Shown: piece after piece, positions 37,478 through 47,639 of the stretch
Layout of the letters: each line of letters begins with the position of its first letter
Numbering within the stretch: position 1 is the first letter of the stretch
Position numbers and translations under genes: made by a program
Assembly (NCBI GenBank): GCA_964019135.1
Contig: OZ025263.1
Location: 18,763,123 to 18,827,122 of the forward strand
Reading direction: 5' to 3'
DNA from: Arenicola marina
Lineage: Eukaryota; Annelida; Polychaeta; Arenicolidae
Length of the DNA stretch: 64,000 nt
The notes under the pieces: model-generated
Told to the model about the DNA's origin: nothing
Databases searched by the model: none
The model's input: only the letters and a program-made list of their open reading frames with translations

Positions 37478-38015
37478 AGTCTTATCGACCGCGAACTGAG
37501 CAGCAAACGTGACGCCTTCGACGACACACTCGCGGAGGAATCCGATGCCGTCGACAGTGAAGCGGCCGCGCTACCCATGATGAACTCCTTACACCCGATG
37601 TTCGCCGACCGAGAAGAAATGAGTCCCTTAGATTTGTCGCTGACGCGCGGGAAAAAATCGTCGCTGGTTGGGAACTACCTGGGCTCCAAGGCCCGTCGGC
37701 TGGACATGGCTAACTTGTTTAACTCGAGAGGGCGTCGGATTCCCTCACACAATCATTTCTTCGGCGCCCGGGGCAAGCGGCAGCCGGTGGAGGGAGACTT
37801 TGTGCCGGCCCGCGGGGAGCGCGCCCCTCCCCCTCACATGGCCTTCGCGGGGGCGAGGGGCAAAAAGGAGGCCCCCACGGGGTTTTCCTTCGCCAGGGGT
37901 AAAAAGGAATCGTCGTCCAGGGTTGGCAACCCGGCGGAGGATCAGCGACAAAGTCTTCTGGACAACATGAAATATTATATGCAACTTCGCAGCAGTAGAG
38001 ATGTTCACTTCGCAG
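37478..38015 (+). CDS. Tk: Tachykinin precursor, exon 2 (all peptide copies)
   Basis: 179 codons plus one base (precursor residues 58-236). Dibasic sites and amide-donor glycines cut out a peptide series. In order the C-terminal cores are LSLTR-GKK (110-114), YLGSK-ARR (124-128), LFNSR-GRR (137-141), FFGAR-GKR (151-155), FVPAR-GER (165-169), FAGAR-GKK (180-184) and FSFAR-GKK (193-197). FFGARamide and FAGARamide match the protostome tachykinin consensus FxGxR-amide, ligand of a rhodopsin-like G-protein-coupled receptor. The others are divergent. An acidic spacer (DAFDDTLAEESDAVDSE) follows the first KR. The acceptor is a pyrimidine tract ending ATCTCACAG, phase 0. The donor is CAG|GTAAGA at 38016, phase 1. 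Without splicing the frame would run to a stop at about 38107. Family identity is strong; mature peptide ends are inferred from processing rules. Confidence 0.85.
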
Positions 38016-38107
38016 GTAAGACGGGGTACTTTTCAGGCACTCTTCACCCAGTGTATTTGTGGGCGCCGCCCGCGGCTTTGGGGTGCTGTCTGTCTGGCCT
38101 GCGATAG

Positions 38108-38470
38108 ACCGATCCCGGCTGTCAATCATTCACTGACGTCACTGTTGCTTTTATCTAATCATGTGGTGAAAAGAGTTTATCCTACACCACTCGCCAGCAC
38201 CTGGAGCAATGGACCAATCCAAACTCCGACACCAAGCCCCGCCCACGCTCGAGTCCTTTTTTCCTTAATTGTGAGTGTGAAATTGACAGCCATAGCTGAT
38301 GGTAGGAGCAAGTGACAAGTACCCATCTCTGAAACTGACAAGTAAGAGACATGCCGCTTTGTTTGTCCGACTTGTTTGTCCGACATAATGCGCGTGGAAG
38401 GCCTTATTTCACCACATGATTGGATAAAAGCAACAGTGACGTCAGTGAATGATTGACACTCTGGATCGGT
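38108..38470. mobile_element. Fold-back element with 64-bp inverted arms
   Basis: Arm 38108-38171 is the reverse complement of 38407-38470 apart from about five differences; shared parts include TGTCAATCATTCACTGACGT and AATCATGTGGTGAAA. The spacer is 235 bp and non-coding, with a small direct repeat of TTGTTTGTCCGAC. Long inverted arms without an ORF fit a MITE or fold-back element. Each arm contains the palindrome TGACGTCA. It starts only about 90 bp after the exon 2 donor. Confidence 0.7.
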
Positions 38471-38689
38471 ACGACCAGCCATAACCGAAGCACTGCTACA
38501 GTTAAACCCGTCCGCGTTGATCAGGAACCAACTGGGCAAGGTCCCTAACGAGCAAACCGAGTAACCACCAGTCATGACCCAATGGAGTTATAAATACATC
38601 CAAAAGATATCGGTATGCCATGTAATTGGTATTTACCCTTCACAGTGTGTGTAAAGACAGATAGTGACTACCGTGCGGCGAACAGCGCC

Positions 38690-38860
38690 TGCAATGACTG
38701 CAATATAGCCATAGAGAGGACGCAATGATTGTAATATAGCTACAGAAAGCCCTCAATCATTGTAATAGCTATAGGAAGCTCGCAATGACTACAACATAGC
38801 TACAGTAAGCCCCAAATTTTTGTAATATAGCTACAGAATCCGCATTGAATGCAATGTAGC
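38690..38860. repeat. Degenerate 35-40-bp tandem repeat
   Basis: About five diverged copies of a unit near GCAATGATTGTAATATAGCT followed by ACAGAAAGCC. Length and sequence drift suggest an old array. Confidence 0.6.
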
Positions 38861-40042
38861 AACACAATCACTGGGATGCTGCCCGGTAACAAGTTTGAAG
38901 CCACCAAATGATTTCCCTTCACGGAGTTTTAGAATTGTATTGTAGATGGATAAACTGAAATTATGACCCGTTGATGAGCATGCTGTATGCGCGCTAAGGG
39001 GTTACTATCTGTTATAATACTTTCATCGGGTCCCTCTCGTTCCCTCACATCGTGCCAGATGCAAAAACACCAAATACTGTATATTTCGACTCCTAATCCT
39101 GGCTCCAATATCCGGCTGACCAATGTAGGGTAAGCGCTCCGGGAGATAAAGTGCGAATGGGGGCTGAGGGAAGGGAGGGGGCGCGGAGGAGGCCGATTTA
39201 GTGGCCACCGCCATGAGGTAAGAAGATGGGGTAGGTGATGAGGGAGGGGGCAGGGATGGGGGGGGGGGGGGGCAGACGGAGTGGCCGCCGCGATGAGGTA
39301 AAGAGGATGGGGCAGGTGAAGAGAGGGTGGGAGCGGGGAGGGAGTGAGGAAGGGGCAGAGGGTGGGGGGGGGGGCGATAATAGGTAGGTGATGGCTGTCA
39401 AAACGTCGCCTCACGGGACGCCATATTGTTCTATGTATTGGCGGTCACACCCGATCCGGAAGTAGTTATTCAGATAATGCCCTGTTAGGGGAGAATGGAA
39501 GGTCGACCGGCGATACGCGGGTGGGAGGTGGAAGATATGGGCGCTGGGGGGGGGGGGGGCATAGTCTGCAACATATCACCTCCCACCCCCCCCCCCCCCA
39601 CAACGAAAGCTCAACACATGCATCAGCTGATCATAGTTGTCCTTCACATCCATCCATCCGCCTCCTCCCCCCAACCCCAATCCGCACTCGACGGTGTTGT
39701 TCGCGCCGCACCCCCCCCCCTTCCCACGTCCCACATCACCCCGCCCCCCCCCCCCCCATCCCCCATCCCGCGCCTAAACAACTGCCAACACGCTGTGGGG
39801 CGCATTCAGACCAAACGAAGCATTAGTTATTTACTGACCCCGCGAGAGGTCTGTCGTGCCCCATTAGCAGATCAGGACAGTTAGTGAGAGGATTCTGCTG
39901 ACCCCTCAAGCAGGCTGGAAAGGGGGGGGGGTCGGGGTGGGGGGGGGGGGGGTCGGGTGTGCTATTGGCCTTGGATTTCGCGATCTTCACGACGTACTAC
40001 GCTATGATTGTAATGTAACTAAATGCACACAAGTGCACACAA

Positions 40043-40060
40043 GTGTACATATATGTACAC
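40043..40060. repeat. Perfect 18-bp palindrome
   Basis: GTGTACATATATGTACAC equals its own reverse complement. It sits in a cluster of TGTACA and TGCACA hexamers (about 40021-40083). It could be a site for a dimeric factor or simply a simple-sequence by-product. Confidence 0.7.
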
Positions 40061-40342
40061 TAGTGTACATAAGTGTACACATTGTGTCACATCCAGTCAA
40101 CCACTGTTGGGACCACTGCTGTCTGTCTGCTGCCTGATCGCGCCGAATTGCATTCGCGGCATGGGGTTCATACATATGTAAGTCATAATATTCATAATGG
40201 CGGTCATAGCTTCGCCGCTTCAAGTAAAGTGGAAGACACTCTCGCTTAGTTAGTGACCTTTTACCGCCCCACATCCTGTTCACGTGCTAACACGTAGGCG
40301 CCGTGGCAAGCGATGCCCCTAAATATACAACTCTGGAACATG

Positions 40343-40895
40343 TGTATTCGCTGACACATTACTAGTATCGATGACACATTACTAGTATCGATGACAGATT
40401 ACTAGTATCGATGACACATTACTAGTATCGATGACAGATTATTAATATCGATGACACATTACTAGTATCGATGACAAATTATTAGTATCGATGACACATT
40501 ACTAGTATCGATGACAAATTATTAGTATCGATGACACATTACTAGTATCGATGACAAATTATTAATATCGATGACACATTACTGGTATCGATGACACATT
40601 ACTGGTATCGATGACACATTACTAGTATCGATGACACATTACTGGTGTCGATGACAAATTACTAGTATCGATGACACATTACTGGTATCGATGACACATT
40701 ACTGGTATCGATGACACATTACTAGTATCGATGACACATTACTGGTATCGATGACACATTACTGGTATCGATGACACATTACTAGTATCGATGACACATT
40801 ACTGGTATCGATGACACATTACTAATATGGATGACGCATTACTAGTATCGATGACACATTACTGGTATCGATCACACATTACTAGTACCGATGAC
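40343..40895. repeat. 20-bp minisatellite, about 27 units
   Basis: Unit TATCGATGACACATTACTAG, spacing exactly 20 bp. Variants ACAAATT, ACAGATT, ATTAAT/ATTAGT and ACTGG occur in runs, with ACAAATT-type units alternating in the left half and ACTGG units in the right half. No long frame is open because 20 is not a multiple of three. Confidence 0.96.
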
Positions 40896-40989
40896 ACTGG
40901 AAGTGAACATTATAAATTCCAGCTATAGTACAACTAGTATTATAGTGCCTGCAGTAATAGGACGCGCCAAGCGCCTGCTGCCCCGTCGC

Positions 40990-42150
40990 GATGGGGAATG
41001 TCCCATTCCTCCGCTGCTGCCCCCTCGCGGTGGAGAATGTCCCATGCCTCCGCTGCCGCCCCCTCGCGGTGGAGAATGCCCCATGCCTCCGCTGCTGCCC
41101 CCTCGCGGTGGAGAATGCCCCATGCCTCCGCTGCTGCCCCCTCGCGGTGGAGAATGCCCCATGCCCCCGCTGCCGCCCCCTCGTGGTGGAGAATGTCCCA
41201 TGCCTCCGCTGCCGCCCCCTCGCGGTGGAGAATGCCCCATGCCTCCGATGCCGCCCCCTCGCGGTGGAGAATGCCCCATGCCTCCGCTGCCGCTCTCTCG
41301 CGGTGGAGAATGTCCCATGTCTCCGCTGCCGCCCCCTCGCGGTGGAGAATGCCCAATGCCTCCGATGCCGCCCCCTCGCGGTGGAGAATGCCCCATGCCT
41401 CCGCTGCTGCCCCCTCGCGGTGGAGAATGCCCCATGCCTCCGCTGCTGCCCCCTCGCGGTGGGGAATGCCCCATGCCTCCGCTGCCGCCCCCTCGCGGTG
41501 GAGAATGTCCCATGCCTCCGCTGCCGCCCCCTCGCGGTGGAGAATGCCCCATGCCTCCGATGCCGCCCCCTCGCGGTGGAGAATGCCCCATGCCTCCGCT
41601 GCCGCTCTCTCGCGGTGGAGCATGTCCCATGTCTCCGCTGCCGCCCCCTCGCGGTGGTGAATGCCCCATGCCTCCGATGCCGCCCCCTCGCGGTGGAGAA
41701 TGCCCCATGCCTCCGCTGCTGCCCCCTCGCGGTGGAGAATGCCCCATGCCTCCGCTGCTGCCCCCTCGCGGTGACAAATGCCCCATGCCTCCGCTGCCGC
41801 CCCCTCGTGGTGGAGAATGTCCCATGCCTCCGCTGCCGCCCCCTCGCGGTGGAGAATGCCCCATGCCTCCGATGCCGCCCCCTCGCGGTGGAGAATGCCC
41901 CATGCCTCCGATGCCGCCCCCTCGCGGTGGAGAATGCCCCATGCCTCCGCTGCCGCTCTCTCGCGGTGGAGAATATCCCATGTCTCCGCTGCCGCCCTCT
42001 CGCGGTGGAGAATGCCCAATGCCTCCGATGCCGCCCCCTCGCGGTGGAGAATGCCCCATGCCTCCGCTGCCGCCCCCTCGTGGTGGAGAATGTCCCATGC
42101 CTCCGCTGCCGCCTCCTCGTGGTGGAGAATGTCCCATGCCTCCGCAGCCT
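40990..42150. repeat. 39-bp minisatellite, about 29 units, CTCF-like motif
   Basis: Unit: CCCCCTCGCGGTGGAGAATG followed by CCCCATGCCTCCGCTGCCG. It is open in five frames for 200-470 codons because 39 is a multiple of three, so coding is not supported. Each typical unit carries, on -, CCGCGAGGGGGCGG, a 12 of 14 match to the core CCASYAGRKGGCRS of CTCF. Variant order reveals an 8-unit (312-bp) higher-order repeat, marked by CTCTCTCG at 41293, 41605 and, with one extra unit, 41956. Two diverged units continue at about 42210-42290. Confidence 0.95.
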
Positions 42151-42937
42151 GGTTCCTCGGCCCCAACTTCGCTCGCTCAGTATGAGTATGAGCGGCGGTA
42201 CCAGCTTAATGCTTCCGCTGTTGCCCCCTCGCGGTGGAGAATGTCCCATGCCTCCCCTACTGCCCCCTGGCGGTGGAGAGTGTCCCATGTGTCCGCTGCT
42301 TGAGTCGTAGTGTTACACTGGCGCGCGGTCTAGGCTGGCTCCCCCGCACGGCTTACTGTTTGATACATTCCGCTGTCTTTGTGTTGGCGATGAGACCACC
42401 TGCACGTCTAATTAGGTGTCGGTGGCTGCACGCTCGCTTCCGTCCGTCCGGTGTGTGTACACCCGGGCCTTTCACTCGCCCCAAATCACGGCTTCGGCGC
42501 ATTGCAACCCAGCATTGATTCGGCGCGAAATTCCGTGGCGCCGCGAGCGTCGTCAGCACGTCACGTGGCTACTTTGACCTAGATCTCTACCACTGGAGCT
42601 GGCGATGAAGCGGTGACATATAAGCGTTTGGGAGATTTCCAATTATTTTCAAATTCAAATTGTTCTCAAATTGAAAAAGAACGTGTTTTTTTTCATTTTT
42701 TATTCATAGTTCACTATGATTAGTGTGGGGGATGATTTGGTTCTTTGAAGTGGTACATAGCTAGCCGTTTCACAGCTTAAGGATGCCAATCCAATTCATT
42801 CAGTAGCAACAACAAAACCCATTGAGTTCTGAATGGAGACTTTGGTGCCGTGATATTCTATGTGTCTATTGATGTTGTAGACAATGGGTTCAAGAAAAGA
42901 CAACCCCCAAACGGTTTCAGCGCAGTGCGAGGCAAAC

Positions 42938-42960
42938 GTGACGTCACTCAGTGACGTCAC
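42938..42960. promoter_or_regulatory. Paired CRE palindromes
   Basis: Two TGACGTCA octamers (42939-42946 and 42952-42959) are separated by five bases, and the whole 23 bp is itself a palindrome except at the centre. TGACGTCA is the classic CREB/ATF site. Function here is inference. Confidence 0.5.
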
Positions 42961-43612
42961 CACGCACAGCGGACAAGGAGTCTTATCATGTGGTATTTCT
43001 GTTCGGTACGTATAAAATTATTTCTACAACTACCGTTGACAGTTATATGTTCAAAATATTTCAGCCGTCCAACATCAGTTTTACATACATATATATACAT
43101 ATTCAGTTTTTTAATAACTAATACAAAATTATCATCATGTCTTACGATGATGAAAACTGATTCATTATAGTTCATTATACTGTAACGGTAAACCGTGATA
43201 CCGTACATTCAATGGAAACCCCGGTCTATAATAATGAGCGTATTTGTCTCCGAGATTGGACTGTCTTCCACGAAGTAACCCTGGATGCCAGATTCTATGT
43301 ATACTGAGCTGCAGGAAGCACCAGTCCGGTCACACAATGACAGGTTTTATATCGGACTTGACGAGATTAGCACCCATTGAAATCTCACGGTCACCAAGGT
43401 CACGCAGTACCGCAGCGATGCATACCTACGTGTAGGACCGCAGTGAATAGCTCCTTGATGGGCTGCTACAGCCTATAGCGTTATCGCTAAAGAGGTCAAG
43501 ATTGGTTTCGCGGAGGTCCACCAGCTTGAACCACGTGCTAACTGTCCTCATGTGGCAGGGCCGCCCTTTCCACGTTAGGGCGAACCATTGCTTCAGCATA
43601 GCTCAGGTATTA

Positions 43613-43698
43613 CTCAGGGGCGGATCCAGGAAATCTGGATAGGAATGGAAGGCAGGCCGGTGGTGGCAGCAGGTTCCTAAAAGCTGTTTTTCGCCTGT

Positions 43699-43732
<34 letters not shown>
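43613..43732. repeat. hAT-like terminus fragment followed by (TA)n
   Basis: CAGGGGCGGATCCAGGAAAT (from 43616) resembles one terminus of a hAT-type miniature element. No partner terminus is seen within a few hundred bases, so it may be a solo end. A pure TA run follows at 43702-43732. Confidence 0.35.
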
Positions 43733-43736
<4 letters not shown>

Positions 43737-44484
43737 TGATATATATACAGAGCCAGCACAAATCCTGACATGGGAAGCAGAGAGACAAATTTGTCCCCTA
43801 GATGCTGCAAGAAGGCCACATTGTCGCTTAATATGTTATCGGCGTTTTTTCTTGTGTCCAATAATCAGCTTTCACGAAGATCCAACGAATAATTTTTTAT
43901 TCAATAAAATCGTCAATACTAATTTTTGTCCTGACGAGACCCTATTGTGTCGCTGGATATATGATGTCAAAGTCCATGTTTTTCGGCCGTGTTACATGGC
44001 ATCGACAAGGGCACGTCCCCTGTGACAGTGATTCAATAACACACGCCCCATCCCCGCCGCAAGAGCAAATCGGCGCGCACCCCAATTGTCGAGATAAATG
44101 ATTGTCAACGAAAATCAGAACTGATGTGACGCATAAGGCCACAGGACAGAGAAGGTCGGTGCGAGGATGAGGGAGAAATATTGTCAAAGAGAACAGGCCA
44201 ACCCTGGTGGACCGGGAAAATAGAGGACAAGGGACTCACGAGAGAGGGAGAGAGCGAGAGGGGGAGGGGGAGAGATAAAGCGACAGATATCAGGATGAGA
44301 TAGGCAGGGCATGCGGACTCACAAGAACAAATTGAGGTGGCGTTATCAAAACATTCTAGAGAACACCATTTCGTTCACTAATCACATGGGCGCTTTTATT
44401 CAATTTGGCTTGGCCGTACGCTTTGGCCATCAGACCAAAGTTTGTTATGTTCTTAAACGATAAATCTTTATTTTGTCATTTCAG

Positions 44485-44510
44485 TCGAAAGCGGAAGTGA
44501 CGTGTGTTGA
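44485..44510 (+). CDS. Tk: Tachykinin precursor, candidate terminal exon 3
   Basis: A strong acceptor (TTATTTTGTCATTTCAG) ends at 44484. Joined to the single base left over from exon 2 it reads V-E-S-G-S-D-V-C and then TGA (44508-44510), giving a precursor of 244 residues. The coding tail after the last peptide has no known function. Support comes from the good acceptor, a compatible phase, and the unusually repeat-free AT-rich DNA downstream ending in AATAAA. Against it, an alternative frame from the same acceptor is open for 46 codons but does not match the exon 2 phase, and no homology can be checked here. Confidence 0.4.
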
Positions 44511-45930
44511 CGTGAAATCTGCGGGCGGAAATTCCTCAAGGGAAGAATGGATTTCTCATCATCACGGCCCGTACGACCCAAGCAACAACATTATTCACTT
44601 ACCAAATCCCTGGACTATCTCCTAGACCATCTGAGACACGGCTTAGTAACGTCAGCGACAACAGGGGTTCATGACACATTGAAAGCAATCACTTCAGTTT
44701 TGAATGGTTGGATTAAATGAAACACATTTCCAAAGATCGATTGGGGAGAGCAGATCACTACTGATAGATCAAATATCGCGATCTTGTCACAGTTTTGTCG
44801 CGGCGACAATGGGTGCAAACACCACACTGGTTGTGGGCGAAAATGGGGGATATAACCTGTATGAGCGATAAAGGGAGAACCTTGCGTGTTACATTTAAAG
44901 GGGAAAAGGCCTACAATGGCAGGTGCGTTTTATTGATTAATTGCTTGAACACAAAATTGGTTAAGGGAATAAACATCCTTTCCGTTATCGGGCTGCGGTG
45001 TTATTGTGAAGGTCATTGGTTCTTGGTCACATCTATATGTGATCGGTTGACCGTAGAGATATGGACATATTTCAGTTATATATCTAGTCTGTATATTTTG
45101 AGCAACATAGCAAAATATGGAAACATATACCAATATATTTATATAATGCAAGTTATATATTTATCATGTAAAATTCTATAGATATGGTTAACTTGTTTAC
45201 CAGTTTATAGCCTAGTAGGGCCTCAAGCTGCTGTTTCTTTCTATTTCTGCAACTGCCGCTGTGTCATTTGTTGTCATAACCTGTGTTATTTCGCGCATGA
45301 CACAAATAATAAGCGTCGAAAGCAAAAAGTCCGCCTCCTTTTATGTGTTCCCCAGGAGTGACTAGATGAGATATATGGCCAATGAAGACAACTCAATCGC
45401 TGATTAATGCAAGTCGAACACATTGTTTTTGCAGGCAGCATTGTATCTTATCAAAAATACGCATGGAAGTTTTCACTCTTTTAAGAATTTGGTTTAAGAT
45501 ACACTGTAACAAGTTAAGTAGAATATTTTGTGATACATTACGGTGACTGCATCGTGTAACCATTGTTAGCTTTCCGATTAAGCAATGCTGTCGACCTGAT
45601 CTAAAGAAGATCGTTATTTTCAATCCAAATTGTATCGAATTTTATGCTGAAATCTTTAGCCCAAAAGACGCATTACTGGATGTATGCGGAACATTTAGTC
45701 ATTATTTAGCTGTCCTTTTTTTATTCCATTCCTTATTTTTTTGCATATCAATAATTATTACAGTCCCTCATTTTACTTATGTTATTCGCTCTATGGATGT
45801 CACCGACTAATAAACTACGGTGTGACGATTTGTGAGTAAAGTCAAGATGAAGGCCAACTTGGTGACATGTTGGCCTTAACATGAACACTGTAACTTCCTT
45901 GGTACTACAATAAACGTTTTAAGTGAATCT
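44511..45930 (+). terminator. Candidate 3' UTR and poly(A) signal of tachykinin gene
   Basis: About 1.4 kb of AT-rich DNA free of satellites, with AATAAA at 45909-45914 and GT/T-rich sequence following. A 128-codon open frame (44795-45181) lies inside but has no motif, and its last third is simple AT-rich sequence. The extent depends on exon 3 being correct. Confidence 0.35.
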
Positions 45931-46491
45931 GCAATATATTTCATTGGGGTTAACTCTTATTCGATTACCTTATATTACTGTACCGCAGTGGTTTGTCTAT
46001 TTGTTGGTTCTAAACGATGGACATGATAATGAATTACTTCTTATTTTCGTTAAAATGCAAACAAGAAAAAGAAGAGGATGGCTGCGTTTTGATGGAGTGC
46101 GACACCACTGGACATTCAATAGACACCATCATACATTGCACAACCTTTATATAGGCATTTATATCATTTATATTTATAACATGAACACAACTTTACGAAA
46201 GACAAAGACACTTGATATTAATTTATTATAGAACATGTTAGGATATGCTACGCAAACATAACACATCACAGTACAAAGATCACATTTCACCCCGCTGCAT
46301 GTGGCTGATCAGTGAAATAAAATTGGATAAATCCAATATATAAATCAAAGACATGACAAGAGATAATGCACAGTAATTAATAATAGTCATAACAATGATA
46401 TAGGATAAACTATAAACCCGTCTTATTATTACTATCGTGGCTAAAACTGAAACAAAGTTGAAATATAATTTTATTTAATAATAATAATAAT

Positions 46492-46523
<32 letters not shown>

Positions 46524-47104
46524 CCTTCATATCTGAACTGCTTAGTTACAGACGTCTTGGTGTTATTATTATTAGATATGCGGACAGGTAACACATTCTT
46601 ATAATAGAAAATCATGTATATGTGGAGAGTACGTATAAAAGATACAAGAACAAGTAAACAACGAAAGTTATGAAGTAAGTTCCATGAATAGATAAGGCAA
46701 CAGTCGCGGCATGATATGAAATGGGCTGACTTTATAATACCTCATGTCGTAAATATAAATTTGCTTCATTATTTTATGCGTAATTCATCAACGACATGAA
46801 GGTAATACAATAAACTTTTGAACGACGAAAGCAAATATTGGAATATTGGATCATTCTGTGTGCGCGAAAGCAGTCATGCCTTGTAGTTAAGGGATAATGG
46901 CGGGCATGGAACGCATAAGCATATAACTCGCCCTATAGCCCCGGAAGGATTTGTCCTTTGATAATAGATGTAATTATGGAATTAGGAAACGTACGTTCAT
47001 TGAGGACGAAAGGACAAAAAAAATTAACTTGACAAGGTGGAGTAGTGACTAGAAATAAGTAATACCATTCGCTAATCTTAATCGTAGTGAATTCAAACAG
47101 CGAA
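45931..47104. other. Unannotated AT-rich stretch with (AAT)n
   Basis: Very AT-rich. It holds an AAT/TAA microsatellite at 46476-46522. Open frames at 45923-46231 and 46933-47133 carry no motif. I see no supportable gene. Confidence 0.5.
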
Positions 47105-47455
47105 AACATGTTCTGGTGGACTATGAATAGCATAGAGGAATAATATGTCTAGGTGGGCTAGGAATAGGAATAGGACAGATAACATGTTTCGGTGGAGTAG
47201 GAATAGCACAGATAACATGTCCTGGTGGACTAAGAATTAATAGCAGTTAATATGTCTTGGCGGGTTAGGAATTACACGGATAGCATGTTTTGGTGCGCTG
47301 TGAGCACAGGTAGTATGTTTTGGTGGACTAGGACTAGCATATAACATATCCTGGTGGACTGGGAATAGCTCATATAGCATGTCGTTGTAGGTTAGGAATA
47401 GCACAGACAATATGTCCTGGTGGACAAGGAATAAAGCAAATAATATTTCCTCGTG
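47105..47455. repeat. Degenerate 32-33-bp minisatellite, about 11 units
   Basis: Imperfect units of AACATGTCCTGGTGGACTAG followed by GAATAGCACAG, spaced about 31-33 bp (for example 47188, 47219, 47252, 47285, 47315, 47347, 47380, 47413). Divergence among units is high, indicating an old array. Confidence 0.8.
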
Positions 47456-47639
47456 AAGTAGTAAAGTCGCGACCTTGCTGTCTTCATGGGTAGCGAGTGC
47501 CGCACAGTGTGGGTTGGCTAAAATTTATTTACGGCAATTTGTGAGCCTATGTCTGTTGTGCTTGTCGCCAAATATTACAAATATTACTAAAACCAAGATT
47601 GCGCCTATCCGCCACACGAACAGTAGAAACCCGCGCATG

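Larger units (their letters stand above)
38016..44484 (+). other. Tachykinin intron 2 (inferred, 6.5 kb)
   Basis: Runs from GTAAGA (38016) to the acceptor TTATTTTGTCATTTCAG (ending 44484), if exon 3 is right. It carries the fold-back element, the 20-bp array and the 39-bp array listed separately. Other stretches (38861-40042, 42300-42937, 42961-43610, 43741-44484) contain G- and C-tracts (39255-39270, 39547-39560, 39588-39600, 39745-39757), a GA-rich patch at 44235-44280 and no supportable exon. Confidence 0.45.

Noticed and set aside
38016-38107. Unspliced read-through end of tachykinin exon 2
   Set aside because: A very strong CAG|GTAAGA donor precedes it, and the extra 30 residues look non-coding. 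Intron retention remains possible.
40882-42310. Collagen- or proline-rich-looking frames (GGECPMPPLPPPR periodicity)
   Set aside because: Period 39 bp with five frames open. No Gly-X-Y pattern and no signal peptide; better explained by the minisatellite.
44795-45181. 128-codon open frame in the candidate 3' UTR
   Set aside because: No domain, no splice signals, and AT-driven composition in the last third (YISSLYILSNIAKYGNIYQY).
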